From the NCBI RefSeq assembly GCF_026626335.1, contig NZ_JAPNTZ010000020.1, forward strand, positions 124,001 to 188,000: DNA of 64,000 nucleotides. The letters are read 5' to 3'. The notes under the pieces are model-generated. The model was not told where the DNA came from. It saw only the letters and a list, made by a program, of their open reading frames with translations, and did no database searches. Of the stretch, positions 47,806 through 56,292 are shown piece by piece; position 1 is the stretch's first letter, and each line of letters begins with the position of its first letter. This DNA is from Paractinoplanes pyxinae (GTDB lineage Bacteria > Actinomycetota > Actinomycetes > Mycobacteriales > Micromonosporaceae). A program made the position numbers and the translations under genes.

Positions 47806-48366
47806 GTGAGCAGAGCCGGTTCGAAGGCGTATCGCCGGGCGGCGGGGCTGATCGTGGCTTCGGCGGTCGTTGTGTTGAGCGCGGCCTGCGGCGGGAGCTC
47901 CGACGCGTCTGAGAGCGGGGACGGCGGTAGGAACAACGCGTTCGCTGCGTACACCGACTGTCTCAAGCAGAACGGCGTCACGATCACGATGCCGTCGGGT
48001 GGGCCTCGGACGCGGCCGTCAGGTGGTCCTGACGGGGAGGGGTTCCCGTCCGGCATGCCGCGGCCGTCGGGTAGTGCGGGATTCCGGAACGGGGGCGGCT
48101 TTCCCGGCGGTGGCAAGCCCGAAGGGGTCGACGACGCTACCTGGCAGAAGGCGCAGGCGGCGTGCTCGTCGTTGCGGCCGTCCGGGCGGCCGGGTGGCGG
48201 CAACGGCAATCGGGGTGACGGGCGGAACGCCGCCTACGAGAACTGCCTCAAGGAGAACGGCGTCACCGATCTGTCCAAGGTGAACAGCGACGATGCCGCG
48301 GTCAAGAAGGCCGTCGAGACGTGCAAGGTGCTGCGGCCGTCGGCGAGCGCCACGCCGACCGCGTAG
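47806..48366 (+). CDS. Lipoprotein with two Cys-containing repeats
   Basis: A 186-aa lipoprotein: basic start, hydrophobic stretch and lipobox LSAAC (Cys28). Two similar modules follow. Module 1 has AYTDCLKQNGVTI (Cys52) and AQAACSSLRPS (Cys120). Module 2 has AYENCLKENGVTDL (Cys147) and AVETCKVLRPS (Cys173). A Pro/Gly-rich insert lies in the first. Each module can form one disulfide. The GTG at 47806 has GGAAGAGG upstream. It is divergent from the exporter operon and shares the FPGGG motif with its adaptor, so it may be a partner. Confidence 0.82.
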   Translation: MSRAGSKAYRRAAGLIVASAVVVLSAACGGSSDASESGDGGRNNAFAAYTDCLKQNGVTITMPSGGPRTRPSGGPDGEGFPSGMPRPSGSAGFRNGGGFPGGGKPEGVDDATWQKAQAACSSLRPSGRPGGGNGNRGDGRNAAYENCLKENGVTDLSKVNSDDAAVKKAVETCKVLRPSASATPTA

Positions 48367-48376
48367 ATAGAGCTCC

Positions 48377-48473
48377 GCGTCGGCGTTGCCGCGACCCCCG
48401 TGGTGGCAACGCCGGCGCGGCCCGGATTCCGTGCCGCCCGTGGGATCGGGCCCCCACGCCTCACGGGCGGCAC
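48377..48473. terminator. Two strong hairpins between convergent genes
   Basis: Hairpin 1: 48377-48390 pairs with 48405-48418 (14 bp, one G-U). Hairpin 2: GTGCCGCCCGTG (48431-48442) pairs perfectly with CACGGGCGGCAC (48462-48473). They lie after the lipoprotein gene and the convergent gene at 48530. No T-tracts. Confidence 0.75.
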
Positions 48474-48529
48474 GGGTCAGCACCCGGAAAGCGGGCCAGC
48501 ACCCAAGAAATGGGCGCGAGGAAGACAGC

Positions 48530-49006
48530 TCAGTAGCGACGAGCCTGTTCGTTCAGCTTGGCCCAGCGCCCGGCCCGGTCGCGGCGGCGGCAGGCGACCA
48601 GGTGGCCGGCCAGGATGGCGGGCTGGCCGCCCCGCACGCAGGCGTCGGCGCCGGCCGTCAGCACGCCGGCGACGATTTCGGCCGGGGCCTCCTCGTCGAC
48701 CAGGGCCACCACCATCGTCCGGGTCGGCAGGGCGTCTCGGGCCGCTTCGACGTCGCGAACGGTTGCGGCGGCCACCAGGACGATCTCGTCGGGGTTCAGG
48801 TCGTCCAGGCTTGCCGCCCGGCGCACTGTCCAGCCGGGTGGCAGGTGCTGCGGCAGGCCGGCCACCCGGCCCGGGTGGCCCAGGTAGGCCACGACCGGCA
48901 GCGGGCCGGCGGCGACGGCGGGCAGGCTCGCCGGGTTGATCGGGAGGTCGGTCGCGGTGGCGGTGAAGTCGCGGTGACCGGTGTTGCTGTTCAGCGATAC
49001 GAGCAT
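48530..49006 (-). CDS. Hypothetical protein with receiver-like fold
   Basis: A 158-aa soluble protein. The alternating hydrophobic strands and helices (PLPVVAYLGHPG, DEIVLVAAATVRDVEAA, TMVVALVDEE, VAGVLTAGADACVRGG) resemble a CheY-like receiver or a P-loop-less Rossmann fold. The receiver phospho-Asp is not evident. The ATG at 49006 has AAGGGGG 9 bases upstream; an ATG three codons earlier is directly against that purine run. Stands alone. Function unknown. Confidence 0.65.
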   Translation of the reverse strand: MLVSLNSNTGHRDFTATATDLPINPASLPAVAAGPLPVVAYLGHPGRVAGLPQHLPPGWTVRRAASLDDLNPDEIVLVAAATVRDVEAARDALPTRTMVVALVDEEAPAEIVAGVLTAGADACVRGGQPAILAGHLVACRRRDRAGRWAKLNEQARRY

Positions 49007-49105
49007 GCCGCTCATCCCCCTTTTCGGCGGGCTTTCGGTACCCCTTCACCTTTCGCCGACCGCCTGAGCCGCCCATGTGCTCTCGCTGTGGGTTTGTTGT
49101 CAGCC

Positions 49106-50101
49106 TTACGCCGACTCCCTGGGAACGACGCGCACGATGTCGGCCGCGGGCAGCGTCGGCGCGGCCCGGCCCTGCATCGCGGCCACCACCGTGGCCGCCA
49201 GGTGGGCGCCGACGACCGCCTGGTCGGTGGTCACCGTGGTCAGCGGCGGGTCGGCCAGCCGGGCCGGCACGATGTCGTCGACGCCGATCACCGCCAGGTC
49301 GCTGGGCACCACCACGCCGGCCTTGCGGGCGCCCGCGAGCACGGCCAGTGCCACCTCGTCGTTGTAGGCGCAGATCCCGGTCACCCCGGTCGCCTGCCAC
49401 CGCCGTACGGCGTCGGAAGCGGCCGACGGATCGAGCGGGACCGTCAGCCCGACCGGTGTGGGCAGGCGCCGGGCCGCGCACGCGGCACGGACGCCGGCCA
49501 GCCGCGGCTCGGCGAAGAACCGCACACGTGGGTCGTCCGGATACGCGTACCCCAAAGTGGTGTGACCGGCCTGGGCGAGGTGCTCGGCCTGGCGGCGCCC
49601 GACCAGCTCTTGCGGAACGGCCAGTTCACGCCCCCGGTCGCGGCGGGGCAGGGCCAGCACCAGCGTCACCCCGGCCGAGCGCATGGCGGCCGTCTCGGCG
49701 TCGGAGAACCCGGTGTACGCGATGACCGCGGCCGGTGTGATCGCCTTCCACAGTTCGGCCATCGGGCGGTCCTCCCGGTTGCCCGGGTGCACGACCAGCG
49801 TGAGCCCGTGCCGGGCCAGCGCGGCCGACAGGTGGCCCAGGTTGGAGCCGACCTCGGGGCCGATCGGCCAGTCGGGCAGCAGGCACAGCACCACGTCGGA
49901 GCGGCCGGTGCGCAGGGTGCGGGCGGCCGCCGACGGCGAGTAGCCGAGCCGGGCGGCGGCTTCGCGGACCCGGTCGCGGGTGCCGGCCGAGATGGTCTGC
50001 CGCGGCGTGTCGTTGAGGACGTAGCTGACCGTGGCGCGGGAGACTCCGGCCAGGCGGGCGACGTCCGCGCTGGTGACTCGCTTGGTGGTTGAGTCGGCCA
50101 T
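49106..50101 (-). CDS. LacI family transcriptional regulator
   Basis: A 331-aa regulator with the LacI HTH (SADVARLAGVSRATVSYVLN) and a sugar-binding-protein-like effector domain. It is divergent from a GH3 beta-glycosidase with only 33 bases between the start codons. The gap contains a 12-bp palindrome centred on CG. It probably represses the glycosidase and itself until an oligosaccharide product is present. Confidence 0.9.
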   Translation of the reverse strand: MADSTTKRVTSADVARLAGVSRATVSYVLNDTPRQTISAGTRDRVREAAARLGYSPSAAARTLRTGRSDVVLCLLPDWPIGPEVGSNLGHLSAALARHGLTLVVHPGNREDRPMAELWKAITPAAVIAYTGFSDAETAAMRSAGVTLVLALPRRDRGRELAVPQELVGRRQAEHLAQAGHTTLGYAYPDDPRVRFFAEPRLAGVRAACAARRLPTPVGLTVPLDPSAASDAVRRWQATGVTGICAYNDEVALAVLAGARKAGVVVPSDLAVIGVDDIVPARLADPPLTTVTTDQAVVGAHLAATVVAAMQGRAAPTLPAADIVRVVPRESA

Positions 50102-50112
50102 GACATACGAAC

Positions 50113-50124
50113 TTACACGTGTAA
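50113..50124. promoter_or_regulatory. LacI-type operator between lacI and GH3 gene
   Basis: TTACACGTGTAA is a perfect 12-bp palindrome with a central CG, midway between the divergent start codons (50101 and 50135). Binding here would block both genes. Confidence 0.75.
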
Positions 50125-50134
50125 CCATGGGGTC

Positions 50135-52510
50135 ATGACGTCCGACCTCGCCGCCCTCGTCAAATCGCTCGACCTTCCGGCCAAGGTGCGCCTGCTGACC
50201 GGGGCCTCGACGTTCACGCTGGCCGATGAGCCCAGTATCGGCCTGCACGCGATGAACTTCTCCGACGGCCCGACCGGCGTACGCGGTCTCAAGTTCACCG
50301 GCGGCCGGGTGGTCACCCTGTTCCCCAACGCGACGCTGCTCGCCTCGACGTGGGATGAGCAGACCGCGTACGAGGTGGGAAAGCTCCTGGCCGAGGAGGC
50401 GATGGCCCAGCAGGTGCACGTCGTGCTCGGCCCGACGATCAACCTGCACCGCACCGCGCTCGGCGGCCGGCTCTTCGAGGCGTACTCGGAAGATCCGCTG
50501 CTCACCGGCAAGCTCGCCGCCGCCTATGTGCGCGGCCTGCAGGAGAGCGGCGTCGGCGCCTGCCTCAAGCACCTGGTGGCCAACGAGAGCGAGACCGAGC
50601 GCAACACGGTGAACTCGGTCGTCGACCCGAAGACGCTGCACGAGCTGTACCTGCTGCCGTTCGAGATCGCCGTCGAGGACGCCGACGCGTGGTCGATCAT
50701 GGGCGCCTACAACGACGTCAACGGCGTGGCGGCGACCGAGAACGACTACGTGAACAACCAGGTCGTCAAGGGTTCGTGGGGCTACCAGGGGCTGATCATG
50801 TCCGACTGGTTCGCCACCAAGACGGCGGCGCCGGCCGCGAACGGCGGGCTCGACCTGGTCATGCCCGGTCCGGGTGGGCCGTGGGGTGATGCGCTGATCG
50901 CGGCGGTCAAGGCGGGCGAGGTCGACGAGGCGACCATCGACGACCACGTCACGCGGTTGCTGCGCCTGGCCGAGCGGGTGGGTGCGCTGGGCACGCCGCG
51001 CGAATACCCCGAAGACCTTCCAGACCCCAGTTCCCCCGTACGGCGTGAGCAGCTGACCAGGTTGGCGGCGCGCGGTATCACCGTGCTCAAGAACGACCAC
51101 GACCTGCTGCCCCTCGACCGGTCGGCATCGGTGGCGTTGATCGGGCGGCACGCCGTCGAGACGATCACCATGGGCGGCGGCTCGGCCGGGGTGAACCCGC
51201 CGTACCAGGTCAGCGTGGCCGAGGGGCTGAGCGAACGGCTCGGCGACCAGGTCACGGTGATCGACGGCGTGGACGTGCGCACCCAGCCCGTACCGGCTCG
51301 CGGGGGTTTCCTGACCGCACCCTCCAACGGCAAGCCCGGCATCGACGTGATCCTCTACGACGCCGCCGGCGATGAGCTCGAACGACGCTTCTGCGCCCAG
51401 GCCAAGACCATGATCGGGATGGACGACGACTTCCCCGGTACGGTCGTCTCGGCCCGCCTGGTGGCCGACGTGCACAGCGACGGGCCGGCCGAGCTGGGTG
51501 TCATCGGCGTCGGCGACTGGAAGGTGTCCGACGGCACGGCGTTCAGCCTGCGCACCTCGGGCACCGGCATCGGCGAGGACGTCCTCACCCCGCCCAGCCG
51601 CACATTCGTCCCGTCCGCGGCTCCGGGCCGGCTCGAGGCCGAGGTGGCGATCGACGGCATGGGCTTGTACGGGCTGATCGGCAAGGCCGCGTCGCGGGAG
51701 ACGGTCGACGTGATCGACGACGCGGTCCGGGCCGCCGCCGGCGCCGACGTGGCGGTGGTCGTGGTCGGCCTGACCGAGGAGCAGGAGACCGAATCGGTCG
51801 ACAAGACCACGCTGCGCCTGCCCGGCGCCCAGGACGCGCTGGTCGAGGCCGTGGCCGGGGCCGCCCGCCGTACGGTCGTGGTGGTCAACGCGGCCACCCC
51901 GGTGCTCATGCCGTGGCTGTCCCGGGTCGACGCCGTGCTGTGGGCCGGCCTGCCCGGGCAGGAAGGCGGGCACGCCGTGGCGGCCGCCCTGCTGGGCGAC
52001 ATCGAACCGGCCGGGCGCCTGGTCACCACGTTCCCGGCCGCCGACGAGGCCGCCCCGGCGTGGTCGGTGACGCCGGTCGACGGCCGGCTCGAGTACACCG
52101 AGGGCACGTTCATCGGTTACCGCGGGCACTTCGCCGCGAAGGCTGCGGAGCCGGCGTTCTGGCTGGGCCACGGGCTCGGGTACGGCGAGTGGGAGTACAC
52201 CGACGTGCGGCTGGTCACCGGCGATGCGCCCGCGATTACGGTGACCGTGCGCAACATCGGGCGGCACGAGAGCCGTGAGGTCGTGCAGGTCTACCTGCGG
52301 CCGGTGGAGCCCGACGAGCCCGTACGCCTGGTCGGGTGGACCTCCGTGACGGTCGAGCCGGGCAAGTCGGCGCGGGTGACCGTCCGCACCGACCGCCGGC
52401 TGTGGCGCCGGTGGGACGCCGAGGCACAAACCTGGTCGGACCGGCTCGCCGACGGCGGCGAGTTCCTGGTCGCCCGGGGTCTGGGCGACATCCGGGCGGC
52501 GGTCTCCTGA
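50135..52510 (+). CDS. Glycoside hydrolase family 3 beta-glucosidase
   Basis: A 791-aa enzyme. GH3 N-terminal barrel with KHLVANESETER and the nucleophile Asp in GLIMSDWFATKTAA, then the alpha/beta sandwich domain, an internal PA14-like segment (about 395-535) and a C-terminal fibronectin III-like domain. No signal peptide, so it is intracellular and probably acts on imported beta-linked oligosaccharides. Expected control by the divergent LacI protein. Sugar specificity unknown. Confidence 0.92.
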   Translation: MTSDLAALVKSLDLPAKVRLLTGASTFTLADEPSIGLHAMNFSDGPTGVRGLKFTGGRVVTLFPNATLLASTWDEQTAYEVGKLLAEEAMAQQVHVVLGPTINLHRTALGGRLFEAYSEDPLLTGKLAAAYVRGLQESGVGACLKHLVANESETERNTVNSVVDPKTLHELYLLPFEIAVEDADAWSIMGAYNDVNGVAATENDYVNNQVVKGSWGYQGLIMSDWFATKTAAPAANGGLDLVMPGPGGPWGDALIAAVKAGEVDEATIDDHVTRLLRLAERVGALGTPREYPEDLPDPSSPVRREQLTRLAARGITVLKNDHDLLPLDRSASVALIGRHAVETITMGGGSAGVNPPYQVSVAEGLSERLGDQVTVIDGVDVRTQPVPARGGFLTAPSNGKPGIDVILYDAAGDELERRFCAQAKTMIGMDDDFPGTVVSARLVADVHSDGPAELGVIGVGDWKVSDGTAFSLRTSGTGIGEDVLTPPSRTFVPSAAPGRLEAEVAIDGMGLYGLIGKAASRETVDVIDDAVRAAAGADVAVVVVGLTEEQETESVDKTTLRLPGAQDALVEAVAGAARRTVVVVNAATPVLMPWLSRVDAVLWAGLPGQEGGHAVAAALLGDIEPAGRLVTTFPAADEAAPAWSVTPVDGRLEYTEGTFIGYRGHFAAKAAEPAFWLGHGLGYGEWEYTDVRLVTGDAPAITVTVRNIGRHESREVVQVYLRPVEPDEPVRLVGWTSVTVEPGKSARVTVRTDRRLWRRWDAEAQTWSDRLADGGEFLVARGLGDIRAAVS

Positions 52511-52544
52511 TCGAGGCTGACTTCGCCTGGCATACTCGGCACCC

Positions 52545-53207
52545 GTGACCGCAGCGCCCGAACGTGTGGGGCTCGAGAGGCTCGAGCCCTCCGGTGCGGT
52601 GCGCCCGGCGGACATTCTGGACGCCATGCGCCGCGAGGCCGAACGGCACAAGGCGCTGCTGGCGGGCGGCCGCGCCATGGTGCCCAACCACTACACGGTC
52701 GGGCTGTCGGCGTACGACCACCGCCGCTGGGCCCCGCACGCCGCCCAGCTGGCGCAAGAGCTGGCCACCCACCAGGCGGCGCTGATCGCCGAGCAGGCCT
52801 GGATCGTCTACGGCGACGTCTCGGTCGAGGTCTTCCAGGGCGACGACCTCGACACGGGCACGTTCCGGGTGGCCGCCCTGCTCGAACCCGACCCGCCCTC
52901 GCCCCGCCGGGCCCCTCCCCCGGACGACGCCGTGGCCACGCTGGTCAGCGCCGAGGGTCAGGCCTGGGGTCTGCCGTCCGGCCTGACCGTGCTGGGCCGC
53001 GACCGTGAGGCCGGCGTGCGCCTGCGCGACCCCGGCGTCTCCCGCCGGCACCTGATCATCGAGGTCCACGACGACCGGATCACCCTGACCGACCTCGGAT
53101 CGCACAACGGCACCCGGGTCAACGGCCACCCGATCGCCACCGTCGACCTGCGCCCCGGCGACACCATCGAGGTCGGCGGCACGGTGCTCACGCTCCGCCT
53201 GCGCTGA
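52545..53207 (+). CDS. DUF3662 and FHA domain protein (FhaA-like)
   Basis: A 220-aa protein. The N-terminal half matches DUF3662 (VPNHYTVGLSAYDHRRW region). The C-terminal FHA domain has GRDREAGVRL, SRRHL and the SHNGTRVNG loop that reads phosphothreonine. Known FhaA proteins are read-outs of Ser/Thr kinases such as PknA/B and act in cell-wall synthesis. It lacks its usual kinase, phosphatase and RodA neighbours here. Start is GTG. Confidence 0.9.
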   Translation: MTAAPERVGLERLEPSGAVRPADILDAMRREAERHKALLAGGRAMVPNHYTVGLSAYDHRRWAPHAAQLAQELATHQAALIAEQAWIVYGDVSVEVFQGDDLDTGTFRVAALLEPDPPSPRRAPPPDDAVATLVSAEGQAWGLPSGLTVLGRDREAGVRLRDPGVSRRHLIIEVHDDRITLTDLGSHNGTRVNGHPIATVDLRPGDTIEVGGTVLTLRLR

Positions 53208-53211
53208 GCCG

Positions 53212-54300
53212 TCAGGGGCGCTGGCCGATGTCCTCGACCAGGCCGAAACTGTAGAGGTCGCGCCGGACGAGCGCCGGGTCGACGGCGCCGGGCGCAAGCG
53301 GGACCAGCGCCGGCGTCGAGCCCGAGACGGACGGGCCAGTGAGCTCGACGGCGACCCGGGCCGGCGTTTCCGCCGCGGCCGGATCGGCCAGCAGCACCTG
53401 GGTGCCGGCGATGGTCCCGGTGACCGGGTCGATCAGCAGGTCGTACACCTTGTCCTCGCCGAGGGAGCCGACGAAGCCTCCGGCCGGCGTGGCGAAGCGA
53501 ACGATCACCAGGCGGCGGCCGTCCACCCCCGTTTCGCCGACGCCGACCGGAAGCCCCGCCAGCACCTGGTAGAGGGCTTTGCGCCGCTCCACCGGAATGA
53601 GCGCGTCGAGAACCGCCATCTCGTAGATTGCGCCCCAGACCTGGTCGTCCTCGGGTACGGCGGTATCGGTCCGGATCAGGTCGATGAGCTCGCGCCGGGC
53701 CGCCACCGGGTCGGCCGGGCCGTCGAGGAAGTCGGTCAGCTCGAGGAGCGGCCGCTCGCTGAGCGGCGTGGACCGGAAGCGGTCCTTCGCGTTCTCCGAC
53801 GCCCAGACCCCGGGTGGCGTGCTCGCCGGCGCACCCGGCCCGAGCCGGGTCGACCCGACGTAGGTCGTGCTGGCCGGCTCGATCCAGTTCACGATGTGAT
53901 ACTCGAACGGCCGCCCGTCCAGGGCATCGAGCTCCACCAACCGGTCGTCCTGATAGACGAGCTGCCCGGCTCGGGGGCGGTAGGGCGTGGCGTTCCCGGC
54001 CGCCGCGATCAGCTTGTCGAACACGCGCCGCACCGTCGCCGGGTCGGACGACACCGGATGCGGCTGCCCGATCGCCCGCGGCCGCAGATAGGCCAGCCCC
54101 ACGCCGACGACCAGCAGCACTGCCGCCGCGGCGGCGATCGGCACCCAGAACCGCCGCACGGTCAGCGGCCAGGCGAGCCGTCGCGGCGCCGGCTGGGCGA
54201 AGACCCGCTGCCGGACCCGGGCCAGCGCCTCGTCCGACGGCTCGGTCACCCCCGGCGGCAGGTCGCGGACGGCGACCAGGTCCTCGTCGCTGTGCTTCAT
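53212..54300 (-). CDS. CU044_5270-family membrane protein, probable sigma-factor partner
   Basis: A 362-aa protein: cytoplasmic N-terminal 50 residues, one span (FWVPIAAAAAVLLVVGVGLAYL, about 50-71), then an external domain of CU044_5270 type with DKVYDLLIDPVTGTIAGTQ. It overlaps the ECF sigma gene by 4 bases (ATGA). By position it is the likely anti-sigma or signalling partner, though no zinc (ZAS) motif is seen in the N-terminus. Confidence 0.83.
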   Translation of the reverse strand: MKHSDEDLVAVRDLPPGVTEPSDEALARVRQRVFAQPAPRRLAWPLTVRRFWVPIAAAAAVLLVVGVGLAYLRPRAIGQPHPVSSDPATVRRVFDKLIAAAGNATPYRPRAGQLVYQDDRLVELDALDGRPFEYHIVNWIEPASTTYVGSTRLGPGAPASTPPGVWASENAKDRFRSTPLSERPLLELTDFLDGPADPVAARRELIDLIRTDTAVPEDDQVWGAIYEMAVLDALIPVERRKALYQVLAGLPVGVGETGVDGRRLVIVRFATPAGGFVGSLGEDKVYDLLIDPVTGTIAGTQVLLADPAAAETPARVAVELTGPSVSGSTPALVPLAPGAVDPALVRRDLYSFGLVEDIGQRP

Positions 54301-54827
54301 CGCGCACCGTCCTTGTCCAGAGCCGCCCGCACCTTGGTCCGCGCCCGGTGCAGCGCCGACTGCACCGATCCGAGCGGAATCCCCAGCGCCTCGGCGATCT
54401 CCGCGTACTCGAGCTCGGCCACGGCGAACAGCATCAGCACGTCCCGCTGACGGGCCGGCAACTTCGCCAGTACGGCGGACAGGCGCGCCACCGACCGCTC
54501 GGCGTCCACCCGCTGCGCCGCGGCCTCGTCGTGCCCCGCCTCGTCGCCCGCCACCGCCCGCATGTTGTCGCGCAGCGCCTGCATCTCGGCCCGCCGATGC
54601 CGCCGCAACAGGTTCGTCGCGATCCCGTACAGCCAGGGCAGCCACTCGCCCCGCTCGGGATCGAACCTGTCCCGCCGCTCGTGGGCCACCAGGAACGTCT
54701 CGGCCACCACGTCCTCGGCCAGCTGCGCCCCCACCCGGCGCGTGCAGTACCGCAGCAACTCGCGCGCATGCCGGTCGAACAGCTCAGCGAGTTCCTCCCG
54801 CTGCGCGGCGGCCCGTATCGGCGTCAT
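54297..54827 (-). CDS. ECF-type RNA polymerase sigma factor
   Basis: A 176-aa sigma factor. Region 2: AEDVVAETFLVAHERRD, then WLYGIATNLLRRHRR. Region 4: LPARQRDVLMLFAVAELEYA, then LGIPLGSVQSALHRARTKVR. Starts at the ATG 54827. Couples translation to the membrane partner downstream. Targets unknown. Confidence 0.92.
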   Translation of the reverse strand: MTPIRAAAQREELAELFDRHARELLRYCTRRVGAQLAEDVVAETFLVAHERRDRFDPERGEWLPWLYGIATNLLRRHRRAEMQALRDNMRAVAGDEAGHDEAAAQRVDAERSVARLSAVLAKLPARQRDVLMLFAVAELEYAEIAEALGIPLGSVQSALHRARTKVRAALDKDGAR

Positions 54828-54852
54828 ACCCGTACTTGTCGATTCACGACAG

Positions 54853-56265
54853 TCATGTTCCCGTACGGCCGCCCCGATTTCCGGCCGGCTTCGAGCGGCC
54901 CGCGACGACGTTGCCAGCCGCAGCGGGAAGACGGAAAGCCTCCACGGCGGGGACGATCAGCAGGGCGGCGAGGGCGAGGAAGGCAAAGCGGAAGCGGGGC
55001 TCCGTGTCCTCGGTGAAGGTGGCGCCCAGGCGTACGAGAAGGGCGCCCAGCGCGACGCCCAGGCCGGCGCCCAGTTCCTGGATCGTCGACATCAGCGTGT
55101 TGGCGCTGGTCATACGCTCGGGTGGGACGTCGGCGAAGGCGACCGTGTTGTAGGTGGTGAAGCCGATCGAGCGGAACGTGCCGCTCAGCGCCAGCACCAC
55201 GATGATCAGCAGCAGCGGGGTCGACTCGGTGAGCGAGGCCAGGGCGAGCAGACCGGCGGCCGAGGCCAGGACGGCGCCGAGCATGACCGGGCGCATGCCG
55301 AAGCGGCGCATCAGCGGGGTGGTCACGGGCTTGATGCCGACATTGCCGGCGAAGAGCGCGATCACCACCAGCCCGGCCTGGGCCGCCGTCCAGCCGAAGG
55401 CGAGCTGGAACAGCAGCGGGAGCAGGAACGGGATCGCGTTCATGACGGCCCGGAAGACGGAACCGCCGAGGGCTGTGACGCGATAGGTGCGAACGCGCAG
55501 GATGCGTAGGTCGACCAGCGGGTTCGCGGTACGACGCAGGTAGCGCACGGTGAAGGCCAGCGTGGCCGCGGCGGCCACCAGCAGGGCGGCGGCCAGCGGC
55601 CAGCGCGGGTGCTGCTCGGCCACGCCTTCCAGGCCGGCCACCAGGGCGGCCGTGCCCGCGGCGACGAGCAGGAAGCCGCGGCGGTCGAGGCGGACCGGAG
55701 CGTCCGAGCGGACGTCGGGGATCAGGCGGCGGGCCAGCGGCAGCGCGATCAGGCCGAGCGGGACGTTGACCAGGAAGATCAGGCGCCAGCTGGCGTACGT
55801 GCTGAGCACGCCGCCGAGCGCGGGCGCGATCAAGGGAGCGGTGAGCGCCGGCCAGGTCAGGTACGCGATGGCCCGTACGAGATCGGTTTTTGCCGTCGTC
55901 CGGATGACCACCAGGCGGCCGACCGGCACCATGAGGGCGCCGCCGACGCCCTGCAGCACCCGGGTGCCGACCAGCATCGGCAGGTTGACCGCGAGGGCAC
56001 AACCGGCCGAGGCCAGCGTGAACACGACGATCGCGACGGTGAAGACCCGGCGGGCCCCGAACCGCTCGGTCAGCCAGCCGCTGATCGGGATGAAGACGGC
56101 CAGCGTGAGCAGGTAGGCGGTGATCGCCACGTTGACCGTGACCGGCGGCACCCCGAGGTCCTCGGCGATGTGGGGCGCCGCCGGGGCCATCACCGTCGCG
56201 TCGAGGATCTCCATGAAGAAGGCCCCGGCGACCAGCAGTGCGAGACTCCGGGCCTTCCTGTCCAT
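54853..56265 (-). CDS. MFS transporter, drug/multidrug (EmrB/QacA or DHA type)
   Basis: A 470-aa membrane protein with 12-14 spans. Motif A is GWLTERFGARRVFT, motif C-like GGVLSTYASWRLIFLVNVPLG follows span five. Antiporter-type export of a small molecule by proton motive force is expected. It lies between the sigma factor and a phosphoesterase on the same strand but with separate spacing. Cargo unknown. Confidence 0.9.
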   Translation of the reverse strand: MDRKARSLALLVAGAFFMEILDATVMAPAAPHIAEDLGVPPVTVNVAITAYLLTLAVFIPISGWLTERFGARRVFTVAIVVFTLASAGCALAVNLPMLVGTRVLQGVGGALMVPVGRLVVIRTTAKTDLVRAIAYLTWPALTAPLIAPALGGVLSTYASWRLIFLVNVPLGLIALPLARRLIPDVRSDAPVRLDRRGFLLVAAGTAALVAGLEGVAEQHPRWPLAAALLVAAAATLAFTVRYLRRTANPLVDLRILRVRTYRVTALGGSVFRAVMNAIPFLLPLLFQLAFGWTAAQAGLVVIALFAGNVGIKPVTTPLMRRFGMRPVMLGAVLASAAGLLALASLTESTPLLLIIVVLALSGTFRSIGFTTYNTVAFADVPPERMTSANTLMSTIQELGAGLGVALGALLVRLGATFTEDTEPRFRFAFLALAALLIVPAVEAFRLPAAAGNVVAGRSKPAGNRGGRTGT

Positions 56266-56292
56266 CCCCCGATCATCGGCGGTGCCGCGAGG

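Noticed and set aside
47178-47912. Plus-strand 244-codon frame before the lipoprotein
   Set aside because: Basic low-complexity translation, no motif; it overlaps the supported lipoprotein start.
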